Origin: CAG-877 sp963660495
GTDB taxonomy: Bacteria > Bacillota_I > Bacilli_A > RF39 > UBA660
Reading direction: 5' to 3'
DNA length: 48,278 nt
Assembly: GCA_963660495.1 (NCBI GenBank)
Contig: CAVKYO010000046.1
Span: 1 to 48,278, forward strand
Below, piece after piece: positions 22,926-31,866 of this stretch (the stretch's first letter is position 1; the number at the start of each line of letters is the position of its first letter). A program made the position numbers and the translations under genes. The notes beneath the pieces are model-generated. The model saw only the letters and a program-made list of their open reading frames with translations. It was not told the origin of the DNA and made no database searches.

Positions 22926-25136
22926 CTATCCAATTGTATAGTAATTAAATTGACTTGTATTTCTCCAGTCATATTGTGCCCAGAGATCAGCTGATGGACT
23001 ACCTGGATCCATCATTACAATGCTTCCATTTGAGATACCATCTATTGCTACCCAGTGTTCACCGGTGTTACCTTTTACTTCGGCTACTACGTAGTTATTT
23101 TTATTACTAAGTAATTCTTGTAGTTTCTTTAGTTTTTGTTCTTTTGACATTCCGGCTACTGATACGGCACCTTGATATTTAAATGATGGGACTATTTTGG
23201 TAACTGTTCCCCAGATTAAGGATCCGCTACTTGTAAATCCTCCATTGCTATTTAAGGCTTGAACAAAGGTACCTGGATTAAAGTCTCCTGTAATAGTCGT
23301 TGGTTGACCTGACTTTGCTACTAACATAGATATTGATGTTACTAAACATCCAATGTTTTTAATTGTTTTTCCAGAAGAACCTATTTGAACACTTGTCCAT
23401 TCACCTTCATATTGTTTCCAGTTTGCATATGGTCCAGATGATAGTATCGAACACGTTGTGCTACCATTGATGTTGCAACTATTTTCTACTACTTTATCAG
23501 CTACTGCGTAGTATGAGATTAATATTTGTTTATAGTCAAGACCTGAGGCTGCTAAAGAAATCCATTTATTTTGAACACTGCTATCATAGCCTGAATTTAC
23601 TAAGTAACCGTTGGCATCTACTAGGACTTGACCCATGACAGAACTTACGGCTGTTCGCAAGTCGGAGTCTTCTGGTAAGGCTTTTTTTATGGTGTATGAT
23701 TTAGTAGTAGCTCCTGAGAAAATAGTTGCTCCGGTTGTATCTGCATTACCTGCTGTTGTCGTTGTTGAACAACCTTGATCTGGATCACAATACACTTGGT
23801 CTTCTGTACAATTTCTGATTTGAATAATCCATTGACCATTTTCTTCTTCTAGTTTTAATCCAAAGGCTCCACCCATGGCTTTAGGTCTAACTAAAGCATA
23901 AGTTCTAGCAGCAACAGCTTGTGCTTTATATGCTTCAGCTTTATTTCCCGTACCAAGTTCACCATAGACTACACCTGTAACGTACTTTTCAAAATCGACT
24001 AGTTCTTCACCTGGAATTGATTTTCCTCTTCCTAAATCACCACAGGTCATTAGTCTTACCTTAATATTAGAGGCTTCTATTTCTTTTGTTATAGTGCCTT
24101 GTCCAGTGTTAAAGCCTTTAATTTTATATGTACAAGTTCCTTGTGCAGCACAATCTGAACTACCATTATTGTATTTTTCAACAAGTTTTTCATAATTTTT
24201 AGCGTAATTTATTATTTCATTAGCCAATTTTTTTCTTTTAGTTTCACTATAATCTGGAAAGTAATCAAGAAGTATATCATTAACAAGATTGTCTTTAAAA
24301 GTCTCCTCATTATAAGTATTATCTTCAAACATACTATTCGCAATTTTTCTTATTTCACTTTTTGACATATCTTCATATTTTACAGAATTGTCATAATAGT
24401 TTACGATATGATATACAGCAACTACTCTAACTGCTTTTACAGTTTTTCCTTCAGATTGCATTTCTAACTTTACATCGTTTATTCTTTCATAAAACTCTTG
24501 TGCTTCTTTACTTGATGCTTTATATTCACTACCATCAGTTTGTTCTCCAGCGGCATCACTAGCACCAAGAGCATCATCTAAATCACTTGCTACTGAACTA
24601 TTAAATATTGTAACTATTAAGAGAAGAAAAAAGAAAAAAGCAAAAACAGGTATTAATATTGGCAAGGCTTTTTTAATAAAGGCATTGCCTTTAACGGAAA
24701 TTTCTCCTTCTTTTTCTTCACTTTTTTTATTTTTTTTATCTAATATTCTATCTTTTAAAAATGATGAGGCGGACTTTTCTTCTGGTTCTTCTAGAGTGTC
24801 AGCTGACTCTTGTCCAGCCATTTTTGAGGCATTATTAAGCCTATCTTTCATACCAGATTCTTTTATTTTATTAAACATATCTTGAGTAGCTTTATTATTA
24901 GGCATTTTATTTTTTATTTTATCGGCTGCATTTCCTAAAGCTTCACTACTCTTTCCATCGGTTAATTTATCTGCTGTTTTTACAGCTTTACCAGCTGCTA
25001 CAGCATAAGGATTTTTACTGGCAATAGCCATGTCAGCTGCTTTTTTTACGTTTTGTGCATTTTTATTGTTGTTGCTATTAGCATCATTTTTTTTATTATC
25101 AGAGTTGCCTCTTCTATTTGCTGTATATGCTGACAT
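22926..25136 (-). CDS. T4SS wall-remodelling protein: SpoIID-type domain fused to C39-like peptidase
   Basis: About 736 residues. The start is Lys/Ala/Asn-rich and cytosolic (1-155), then one membrane helix (about 157-178). A linker domain precedes a SpoIID/LytB domain: DFEKYVTGVVYGELG, then AEAYKAQAVAARTYALV, with the Glu of GELG at the position of the SpoIID catalytic Glu. The last ~160 residues form a C39-like cysteine peptidase: Cys in NIGCLVTSISML, His in GEHWVAIDG, Asp in MMDPGSPS. SpoIID cleaves glycan strands, so with the peptidase this could open the wall for the channel, like VirB1. I use ATG at 25136 rather than TTG at 25151. The fusion is unusual. Confidence 0.8.
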   Translation of the reverse strand: MSAYTANRRGNSDNKKNDANSNNNKNAQNVKKAADMAIASKNPYAVAAGKAVKTADKLTDGKSSEALGNAADKIKNKMPNNKATQDMFNKIKESGMKDRLNNASKMAGQESADTLEEPEEKSASSFLKDRILDKKNKKSEEKEGEISVKGNAFIKKALPILIPVFAFFFFLLLIVTIFNSSVASDLDDALGASDAAGEQTDGSEYKASSKEAQEFYERINDVKLEMQSEGKTVKAVRVVAVYHIVNYYDNSVKYEDMSKSEIRKIANSMFEDNTYNEETFKDNLVNDILLDYFPDYSETKRKKLANEIINYAKNYEKLVEKYNNGSSDCAAQGTCTYKIKGFNTGQGTITKEIEASNIKVRLMTCGDLGRGKSIPGEELVDFEKYVTGVVYGELGTGNKAEAYKAQAVAARTYALVRPKAMGGAFGLKLEEENGQWIIQIRNCTEDQVYCDPDQGCSTTTTAGNADTTGATIFSGATTKSYTIKKALPEDSDLRTAVSSVMGQVLVDANGYLVNSGYDSSVQNKWISLAASGLDYKQILISYYAVADKVVENSCNINGSTTCSILSSGPYANWKQYEGEWTSVQIGSSGKTIKNIGCLVTSISMLVAKSGQPTTITGDFNPGTFVQALNSNGGFTSSGSLIWGTVTKIVPSFKYQGAVSVAGMSKEQKLKKLQELLSNKNNYVVAEVKGNTGEHWVAIDGISNGSIVMMDPGSPSADLWAQYDWRNTSQFNYYTIG

Positions 25137-25156
25137 GTTATCACCATCCAATACTA

Positions 25157-26947
25157 CTAATATCCTCCTCCGGTACCAAAGGAGTCTAATTCTTCTTTTG
25201 TTACTGTAACATTTATTCTCATACGTCTATTTCCACAAACGAATAAAGCTTCACCTTGAGAATAACGTTTTATACTTTCTTTTTCACTTTCATTTAAATC
25301 AATTAATAATGATAAATCTTCAACAGCTTGCTTTTTTAGACCCATGACTAAGTAATATGATGAGTTATCAAATATTGCTTTTCCTTGAGTAATAACTGCT
25401 GGATCTGAGAAGTCACTTGGCTGTTGAGTAATTATTATTGTTCCTGTATTGTACTTACGTGCACGACGTTGTACTTGAGCAAGGAAGTCTGCTCCTAGTG
25501 TGTTTTTATCACCTAATAATACGTGTGCTTCATCAACCATAAGAATAGTATCAACATCGTAGTCTAAACATAGTCCCCAGGCATATTTTAATACGTTAAA
25601 GAATAAGGCATTTTTAACTGTTGTATCACTATTCATTAACTCTTTGATATTAAATACCATGAAGTCACTATCTTTACTTATTGTTGTATGACCATCAAAA
25701 TAGAATTTTAATTCTTTTGTTATTGGTCTAACTTTTAATTCAAGTCGTTCCATAATTTCACGTTCTTGAGTTTGTTCTGTCATTGACATTAATTTTCCTT
25801 TTATTGTGGCATATACATCACTAAATGTAGGATAGTCAGCACTAGTAAAGTGAGAAAAGTCTGTATTAAAGTCAATTCCAAAACGTTTATATGTATCTTG
25901 TACTACTTCACTAAACATTGTTAAGACATCTTCTTGAATTGATGGATCATAGTATTTCATAAAGGCTTTTAAGAATTGTAAGGTCCTTGTTAAAACTGTG
26001 TAACCAAGTCCTTGTTTTATTTCTTCTTCATCTGCATCGATTACTACTTCTAATGGATTTATTAATCCAAATTCTCCACCTTTACCTATATCTACTGTAT
26101 CTCCACCGAAGGCTTGTGTTATTTCTCTGAATTCGTCTTCAGGATCGATTATAACAATTTGACAACCGTTACGAATATGACTTCTTAGCAACAGTTTTGC
26201 CGCTGTTGATTTACCTGATCCAGATGTACCTAACATAATCATGTTGGCATTATTTCGATTATTTTCTTTTCTTATTTTATATAAGAACTGATTAAATAGG
26301 ATTACTCCACCAGAAAAGTCTATTCCTAGTAATGTTGATAATCCTGGATCTTTAATACTGTCAAAGATAAATGGATACATAGCCGCTATTGTTACTGAAG
26401 GTATTGGTGTACCAATACGTTGTTCTATATCTTGAGCTGGGAATATTGGTAAAATTGATTTTAAAACCTTTTCTTGTTCAAAACGTAATGATATAGCACG
26501 TAGTTCCATAGCGTCTAAATAGTTTTTAACGTTAACTTTCTTTAGTTCTAATCCTTCTTTTGTTGGAGAAGTAATCATAATATGCATTTGAAAATCAAAG
26601 ATACGAGCTTGACTTGCTGCTAACATAGAAACAAAGTATTCCAAACTTTCAGCATCTTGACGATATCTTTCACGAACTGTTAAGTCGTGTTCATTTTTAT
26701 ATTTTTCTTTTAAATCAGCTACTTGTTTATTTAGCATCTTAGCCATTTGCTGAAATGGTACTGGGATGTGCTTTACTACTACTTTTATTCCTGGCATGTT
26801 AGTTAGTGATGATAGATAACCTGGTTGAATATATTTAGGATATGATATAACGGTTAAAATAGTTGCATAGTTATCACTAATAACAAAATCACTTGGATTA
26901 AAGTGTAGTCCCTTTGGTGCTAATTGACTTTTAATTCCGATACTCAT
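25157..26947 (-). CDS. virB4: VirB4-type ATPase, C-terminal part (separate gene)
   Basis: A 596-residue T4SS motor ATPase. Walker A is GTSGSGKS (240-247). VIIDPEDEFREITQAFGGD follows, and Walker B is TILMVDEAHVLLGD (about 468-480). The motif RARKYNTGTIIITQQPSDF is typical of VirB4/TraE/ConE. Residues 1-200 hold the second half of the usual N-terminal domain. The first half is encoded by the preceding gene at 26947-27492, with stop and start overlapping as TAATG. It energises assembly and transport at the inner membrane. It ends with GGGY close to the wall-hydrolase gene. Confidence 0.95.
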   Translation of the reverse strand: MSIGIKSQLAPKGLHFNPSDFVISDNYATILTVISYPKYIQPGYLSSLTNMPGIKVVVKHIPVPFQQMAKMLNKQVADLKEKYKNEHDLTVRERYRQDAESLEYFVSMLAASQARIFDFQMHIMITSPTKEGLELKKVNVKNYLDAMELRAISLRFEQEKVLKSILPIFPAQDIEQRIGTPIPSVTIAAMYPFIFDSIKDPGLSTLLGIDFSGGVILFNQFLYKIRKENNRNNANMIMLGTSGSGKSTAAKLLLRSHIRNGCQIVIIDPEDEFREITQAFGGDTVDIGKGGEFGLINPLEVVIDADEEEIKQGLGYTVLTRTLQFLKAFMKYYDPSIQEDVLTMFSEVVQDTYKRFGIDFNTDFSHFTSADYPTFSDVYATIKGKLMSMTEQTQEREIMERLELKVRPITKELKFYFDGHTTISKDSDFMVFNIKELMNSDTTVKNALFFNVLKYAWGLCLDYDVDTILMVDEAHVLLGDKNTLGADFLAQVQRRARKYNTGTIIITQQPSDFSDPAVITQGKAIFDNSSYYLVMGLKKQAVEDLSLLIDLNESEKESIKRYSQGEALFVCGNRRMRINVTVTKEELDSFGTGGGY

Positions 26948-27492
26948 TATGACATCACCGTCCCAAATTCAGTATTTTCGCCTGCGTTTAAGAAGTTTTC
27001 TAGAATAATTCTTAAGTCGGCATTGTTAACTTGAGAAGCATTTAATCCACAACTTGCAAGTCCATTAATCATTGTTCTAACACGTTTTTGTAGTAAGTCT
27101 ACATTTTTATCTTTAAATAATAAGTAGTATTCTGTATCAACAATATTATTATTAATAAAAGCATTACCTTTATTAATATCTTGCATAATTAACTTTCTAA
27201 TTGCAGGATTTGGAGCTTCGTTATATAGAAGTTGAAGCTGTGCCATATAAACTGAGATGTCAACAGGACGGTCAGCTACTACTAGCCAGAATTCAAAATC
27301 TATCATATTGTAAAAGTTTTTTAAACTGATAAGAACATTATCTTGAGAATTTTGATCAAGAATAAATATATTTCTAGGTGTAACTTTTACACCTGTTACT
27401 TTCTGATTATTTGAAGTTATAATGAATCCATTCTGAATTCCTTTTACTGGTAACCAGTCTTCTGTATAACCAGATGTTACTTTTTTAGCCAT
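26947..27492 (-). CDS. VirB4 N-terminal-domain protein (split gene)
   Basis: A 181-residue soluble protein. It starts VTSGYTEDWLPVKGIQNGFI and contains FEFWLVVADRPVDISVYMAQ and YYLLFKDKNVDLLQKRVRTM, the pattern of the N-terminal part of VirB4/TraE proteins. It has no ATP-binding motif. It overlaps the VirB3-like gene by 16 bases and abuts the VirB4 ATPase gene, so the two parts are probably made in equal amounts and assemble together. The junction has a clean stop and a new start in different frames. Whether this is an ancestral split or a breakage cannot be told from one sequence. Confidence 0.75.
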   Translation of the reverse strand: MAKKVTSGYTEDWLPVKGIQNGFIITSNNQKVTGVKVTPRNIFILDQNSQDNVLISLKNFYNMIDFEFWLVVADRPVDISVYMAQLQLLYNEAPNPAIRKLIMQDINKGNAFINNNIVDTEYYLLFKDKNVDLLQKRVRTMINGLASCGLNASQVNNADLRIILENFLNAGENTEFGTVMS

Positions 27493-27785
27493 TCTTTATA
27501 GCACCAACCTTTCCATCTATAAGTTTGTCTTGATGTTATATAATCATATAACTCAATAATGACATTTAAAACATTGTGATAATATGGTATTGGCATAACT
27601 AGTAAGCCACAGATAATTCCTGGTGACAAGGCAAGTATTGTTCCTAAAGTTGTTGTTATAGGGATAAAAGCAAGTATCGCTACTGTTGTTATGACACCAG
27701 AAATTAAAATTATTAAATCACTTTTTCTAAACATACCTAATATTAATTGTCCATTTTTTGTATTAGCCGGTATTAAATAATTCAC
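27477..27785 (-). CDS. VirB3/PrgI-like inner-membrane protein
   Basis: A 102-residue protein. A short hydrophilic start (IPANTKNGQLILGMFRKSDL) is followed by two membrane helices (about 22-42 and 46-66) and a basic end (RQTYRWKGWCYKEWLKK). This is the layout of VirB3 and Gram-positive PrgI, which dock the VirB4 ATPase to the membrane. Position directly before the VirB4 genes agrees. The start is GTG at 27785 with AGGAG upstream. It overlaps the next gene by 16 bases. Confidence 0.75.
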   Translation of the reverse strand: MNYLIPANTKNGQLILGMFRKSDLIILISGVITTVAILAFIPITTTLGTILALSPGIICGLLVMPIPYYHNVLNVIIELYDYITSRQTYRWKGWCYKEWLKK

Positions 27786-27814
27786 TTATATCACACTCCT
27801 AATTATTCATTTAT

Positions 27815-29875
27815 TTATGGTCCTGGAGGAGGTCCACCTGGTCCGCCACCTGGTCCGCCAAATCCGCCTGGTCCTGGACCTGGTGTCCTATCATATGGAC
27901 GATCAGGTGCAACATCTGGACTTGGTACTCTAGTATCAGTATTTGGTTGACCGGCTTGTCCAGCACTGTATCCTGTTCCGCCAGAATTATCCATTCCTAA
28001 ACTATTATTAAATCCATTGCTTAATCGTGTTGCCTCATTTCTTGCACTTTCTCTTTCTTCTTTGCTTAATGATGAGTCATTCATTCTACTTCTTGCTGAA
28101 GCTAATGCTTCTGTATTTCCTGATGGTGGCGTTCCTTGTTGACCTTCTGGCGTTGGTACTGGATAAGCATCCGTTCTTGTATGGAATTCTGATCCACCTC
28201 TTACAGTATTTCCACGACCTGTTGCTCTTTCATGAGTTGCCCAATTTGCAGAATATCTTGCCTGATTATTTTTTACTCCATTTAAAGTCCTTTGTGCACT
28301 TGCAACATCGTTACCGGTTTTAAAGCCTAAGAATCTGCCTTCATGTGCTTGCCACCAATGTGAAGGTTTATTTAATTCTTTTTCAGTTTTTAAAGTACCA
28401 TCTGCATTTCTACTGCCATCATCAATATCATCTATATCTAAGCCTCTTTTGTAATATTCATCTCTCATCATATTGCTTGCTTTGTCTTGTATCTTTTTAA
28501 CTTGATTATCTCTATATGTTTTGAATAAGCCTTCGCCTGGATCTTTTCCACCATTTTGTACTGTTCTAGACGCCTCTCTCATACTATCAAGAACGTTATT
28601 TCTGTCTCCACCGCCAAGTAGTGAACCTACGCCTGCTGCTGCTATTGCGGCTCCTATTCCACCGGCATGACCTTTCATTCCAAGAGAGTTTTCGATAAAT
28701 CTTGGAGCTTGTCTAGCAAAAATAAATATACCAATGACAATGAATACAAATGAAAGTACTCCGACAATTCCTGTTCCGGTATTGATAACGATACCATTTG
28801 CTATCATGTCATGTATTAAATATATAACAAAGTACATAATAGCAAGTCGTATAAATAGTTCTAAATAAGTACTAGTTAAACTTCTTACCCAGCTATTGAA
28901 GGCGTCTTCTCCTCTTCCTTCTTTAGGTGATATACTCATATGACTAATTATTGGTATTGGAGCTATTAGACGAAGTATTGCTAGTTTTAAAGCCCTTATA
29001 GCTACATCTATTGTGTATAATATCATAATTATTGAAATAATTAAGGCAACAATTCCGCCTAATGGACTGTATGAATATCTGTAATATGTCTCTTTATCTA
29101 ATAATACACTTTTAACTTTTACCAAAATTTTTTGAAACCAGTCACTGTCTTTATCTACATCACAAGTATCATTAACAGCTGATAATAATTCTGATGGTGT
29201 AGCTGTATTATAAAACTCTTCTTGCTCATCTGTAAACTCACATAAACGATTATCCTCATTTACTTCTGGATCTTGTCCATCTTCTACGTCGTATCCTTCA
29301 TCTGGCTCTGGTATTACATTTATTCTAAAGAAACCACGAAGTATTTGACCAGCAAACTCACTTGCATTTTCGGAAAGTGTTTTGCCTTGTTCATCAGTAT
29401 CATCAGTTGCTTCTGTTGTACCTAATACTAGTTTACCTATGGTATTATTTGAAAGGATTCTCTCTTGTAGTGAATATAGTGCACCAAAGAGTAAACCATT
29501 GTTGTTTACTTGTTTTTCCCAACTGTTCTGGGGAGTTGGAATATTTATTGGTGTAATTAAAGCTAGAATAACTAACGATGTAATTATTCTGGAAATTATT
29601 TTACCTGCACCAGCTTTTTTATCTGTTACTCTGGCTGGATCCATTATTCCTTCTAGGATAGTGACAGCTAATTTAAAAAGCATAAAAACGCCAATTACTA
29701 ATTGACATCTATAATAAAAATCTCTAATTAAGGCGTTTGAAAATAACTCTGCTGTTGCAACATTAAAGAAGACTTGATAAACACCTTGTAATAGTCCGAA
29801 AAAGATAAAATCAAAAAACGTAAAAACTGTTCTTATTGCATCCGCTATAATATCTGGACTCATGAAGTCTGTCAT
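27815..29875 (-). CDS. VirB6/TrbL-like polytopic membrane protein with Gly/Pro-rich tail
   Basis: About 686 residues. The N-terminal half has several membrane helices (VFTFFDFIFFGLLQGVYQV, LVIGVFMLFKLAVTIL, IITSLVILALITPI, GGIVALIISIIMILYTIDV, YLELFIRLAIMYFVIYLI, VGVLSFVFIVIGIFIF) with one exterior Asp/Glu-rich loop, like VirB6/TrbL channel proteins. Residues ~430-686 are hydrophilic and disordered, ending in a Gly/Pro run (GPGPGGFGGPGGGPGG). The ATG at 29875 overlaps the previous stop as ATGA and has AAGGAGA before it; the TTG at 29893 is not needed. The long tail may reach into the cytosol and bind other components. Confidence 0.82.
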   Translation of the reverse strand: MTDFMSPDIIADAIRTVFTFFDFIFFGLLQGVYQVFFNVATAELFSNALIRDFYYRCQLVIGVFMLFKLAVTILEGIMDPARVTDKKAGAGKIISRIITSLVILALITPINIPTPQNSWEKQVNNNGLLFGALYSLQERILSNNTIGKLVLGTTEATDDTDEQGKTLSENASEFAGQILRGFFRINVIPEPDEGYDVEDGQDPEVNEDNRLCEFTDEQEEFYNTATPSELLSAVNDTCDVDKDSDWFQKILVKVKSVLLDKETYYRYSYSPLGGIVALIISIIMILYTIDVAIRALKLAILRLIAPIPIISHMSISPKEGRGEDAFNSWVRSLTSTYLELFIRLAIMYFVIYLIHDMIANGIVINTGTGIVGVLSFVFIVIGIFIFARQAPRFIENSLGMKGHAGGIGAAIAAAGVGSLLGGGDRNNVLDSMREASRTVQNGGKDPGEGLFKTYRDNQVKKIQDKASNMMRDEYYKRGLDIDDIDDGSRNADGTLKTEKELNKPSHWWQAHEGRFLGFKTGNDVASAQRTLNGVKNNQARYSANWATHERATGRGNTVRGGSEFHTRTDAYPVPTPEGQQGTPPSGNTEALASARSRMNDSSLSKEERESARNEATRLSNGFNNSLGMDNSGGTGYSAGQAGQPNTDTRVPSPDVAPDRPYDRTPGPGPGGFGGPGGGPGGPPPGP

Positions 29876-30378
29876 TTTATCTCTCCTTCCCAATTAAATA
29901 TACATATATCGCTTGAAGTTATTCCAAATATATCTAAAATAACTTCAATAAGTGTTGGTAGTACAAATAATAATACCGCTAAAATTAATCTTGTGATTAG
30001 GTTACTTTGGGCTTTTTTTAGACTTTCATCATCTGATGTTAATATTGCTTTAGCAAAGTCTAGACTACTTAATACTAATACCATCAATGGTCCTAATAAT
30101 CTTAGATAATCTAATATTTTTGCTATAAGCCAAGCAACAGAATCCGGATTATCAGGATCACCAAGCAAACCTACACATTTAGTATTACTTGTATCCGTCT
30201 CATCAGTATCATTGATGGTTTTATCTTCATCGTCTGCTATCAAAAAATAATCATTAATTGTTGCTACTTCTAATGTAGAATTTGCTTGATAACTAATACT
30301 TTTTGCTGAAACATTAAAAGAACTAAAACTTATTAGTCCAATAAATATAACGAAAAGAATATTGATTCTTTTTTTCAT
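29872..30378 (-). CDS. VirB2-like small membrane protein, secreted form
   Basis: 168 residues. A signal-peptide-like start (KKRINILFVIFIGLISFSSFNVSAKS) precedes an acidic exterior linker, then two membrane helices around LLGPLMVLVLSSLDFAKAIL and LITRLILAVLLFVLPTLIEV. This is the VirB2/TrbC pilin pattern. The core matches that of the 108-residue protein at 30446-30772 (LDFAKAILTSDDESLKKAQS against FDLGKAVIASDEKEVKAAQS), so these are paralogues. An extended -10 at 30396-30404 lies upstream. It is coupled by ATGA to the VirB6-like gene. Confidence 0.72.
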   Translation of the reverse strand: MKKRINILFVIFIGLISFSSFNVSAKSISYQANSTLEVATINDYFLIADDEDKTINDTDETDTSNTKCVGLLGDPDNPDSVAWLIAKILDYLRLLGPLMVLVLSSLDFAKAILTSDDESLKKAQSNLITRLILAVLLFVLPTLIEVILDIFGITSSDICIFNWEGEIK

Positions 30379-30395
30379 AAAATCACTCCATATAC

Positions 30396-30404
30396 ATTAT
30401 AACA
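30396..30404 (-). promoter_or_regulatory. Extended -10 promoter for the VirB2-like gene at 29872
   Basis: TGTTATAAT on the minus strand, 17 bases before the start codon, placed after the terminator of the preceding pilin-like gene. It would restart transcription of the T4SS half. Confidence 0.5.
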
Positions 30405-30421
30405 TAATAAGTATATCAAAA

Positions 30422-30450
30422 GAAAAAAAAAATAGCAATTATTTGCTACT
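30422..30450 (-). terminator. Terminator after the 108-residue VirB2-like gene
   Basis: On the minus strand AGTAGCAA (30450-30443) pairs with TTGCTATT (30438-30431), followed by a long T-run. It overlaps the stop codon. Together with the promoter at 30796 it makes a one-gene transcription unit inside the block. Confidence 0.75.
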
Positions 30451-30772
30451 TATTTACTATGTAAATGCTATTCCAGCAAGTTGCCCAGTCATTAGCTGAA
30501 CCATCAGTAACTCCGATGGCAACGATTCCCATAACTAAGTTAACTAATTGTGGTACTAAGAATACTACAACTGCATAAATTACTCTTTTGATTAATCTAG
30601 ATTGAGCTGCTTTTACTTCTTTTTCATCAGAAGCTATAACTGCCTTTCCTAAATCAAATACTCCAAATAATATTAAAGCTATTGGGATTAAAAGGCATAT
30701 GTATTTTAGAATACCATTTTTTATAATCGCAATTATTGGGTCTAGACCTTTACATGCTCCACCATTTGCCAT
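30446..30772 (-). CDS. VirB2-like pilin or channel subunit with its own promoter and terminator
   Basis: A 108-residue protein with two or three hydrophobic helices (ILKYICLLIPIALILFGVFD and LIKRVIYAVVVFLVPQLVNL) and a short exterior end with one Cys. The pattern is that of VirB2/TrbC-type subunits. The central FDLGKAVIASDEKEVKAAQS loop is shared with the protein at 29872-30378. A near-consensus promoter (30796-30824) and a terminator (30422-30450) isolate it, which fits a structural subunit needed in many copies. AAAAGGAG precedes the ATG. Confidence 0.72.
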   Translation of the reverse strand: MANGGACKGLDPIIAIIKNGILKYICLLIPIALILFGVFDLGKAVIASDEKEVKAAQSRLIKRVIYAVVVFLVPQLVNLVMGIVAIGVTDGSANDWATCWNSIYIVNK

Positions 30773-30795
30773 AATATCGCTCCTTTTCTACAAAT

Positions 30796-30824
30796 ATATT
30801 ATCTTATATATGCTTATTTGTCAA
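30796..30824 (-). promoter_or_regulatory. Strong promoter of the 108-residue VirB2-like gene
   Basis: On the minus strand TTGACA (30824-30819), a 17-base spacer and TAATAT (30801-30796), directly after the stop codon of the TadZ-like gene. Confidence 0.85.
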
Positions 30825-30827
30825 TTT

Positions 30828-31844
30828 TTATTTTCTAAATAAACCAAATACTCTTCCAGAATTATTATTACTAGAACCTCTACTAATTAATCCTGTTCTA
30901 GTTAAAAAGTCATTAATAGCACCATTTCTTTGTCTTTCATCCAATGGTGGCATATTATAAGCAACTCTTACACTTGACTCTATTTCAAAATCAGATATAT
31001 CTTTGCTTGATAATAAACTTTTATTTAGAATTATTTTTTTATTTTTTACTCTAGAGAAAGCTCCTGGTTCTCTTCTTATTAACTTATTTAATTTTATAAC
31101 ACTTGGTTCTATTAGGTAGAAGACTTCGTGACATACTTCATCATGTGGATATGTATTTAAATCTATTAAGATAACTGGTACTTGACTATTACTAGCAATA
31201 ATATCTTTTAGATTTTCTTTAGTTGTTGATATCATATTTTTTTGATTAAAAAATATAAAGTCACGCTTATCTACTTCTATTGCTAGTATTGTAGTATTTA
31301 ATGTAGCTTCCAGTTCTTTTTTTAACATATATATTAATGTTGTTGAACCAGCATTATCTGTTATACTTCTAAATCCCATTATTATGGAATTATTATTTTG
31401 ATTTGTAACAGAATTATTTGTATTTGAAACAGCAGTTGCTGCTGGTACTTGTACTGCTTGTCCTGCCATTTGTAATATATGTTCAACATCTTTATATGTA
31501 TTAGATTTTTGAAGTAAATACTTTATACCATCTAAATTAGTTGTAAAGTTATATAAACCATATGTTATGATCCTAGATAAAAAAGTAGCAGTACATAACT
31601 TGGAATTTTCAGGTATATATAATACTACTTTTTCAGGATCCATTTGCTGAGCTAAGGCTTGATAATTGTTTGGATTATCATATCCTTTTATAGCTGTTAC
31701 ATCAAGTATCATTTTATTAAAGAAAAAGTTTTTAAACATTTCAACTATTTCTTTTGCTTCATAACTACCAGTAACTGTTTTTATAATGTCAATATCTAAA
31801 GAAGATAGTGATTGCTGCTGTTCATTTGCTATTATTACATTCAT
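30828..31844 (-). CDS. TadZ/CpaE-like protein with degenerate ATP-binding site
   Basis: A 338-residue soluble protein. Residues ~1-130 resemble the receiver-like domain of TadZ/CpaE (MILDVTAIKGYDNPNNYQAL, KVVLYIPENSKLCTATFLSR). A Gln/Asn linker leads to a MinD/ParA-like domain (NNSIIMGFRSITDNAGSTTL, VPVILIDLNTYPHDEV, HEVFYLIEPSVIKLNKLI). The deviant Walker A (KGGxGKT) is reduced to DNAGSTTL, so ATP hydrolysis is doubtful, as in other atypical TadZ proteins. TadZ localises Tad pilus assembly at the cell pole. Position next to the TadE-like, Flp, TadC and TadB genes supports this. Confidence 0.72.
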   Translation of the reverse strand: MNVIIANEQQQSLSSLDIDIIKTVTGSYEAKEIVEMFKNFFFNKMILDVTAIKGYDNPNNYQALAQQMDPEKVVLYIPENSKLCTATFLSRIITYGLYNFTTNLDGIKYLLQKSNTYKDVEHILQMAGQAVQVPAATAVSNTNNSVTNQNNNSIIMGFRSITDNAGSTTLIYMLKKELEATLNTTILAIEVDKRDFIFFNQKNMISTTKENLKDIIASNSQVPVILIDLNTYPHDEVCHEVFYLIEPSVIKLNKLIRREPGAFSRVKNKKIILNKSLLSSKDISDFEIESSVRVAYNMPPLDERQRNGAINDFLTRTGLISRGSSNNNSGRVFGLFRK

Positions 31845-31866
31845 CTATATCATCACCCAATTCAAT

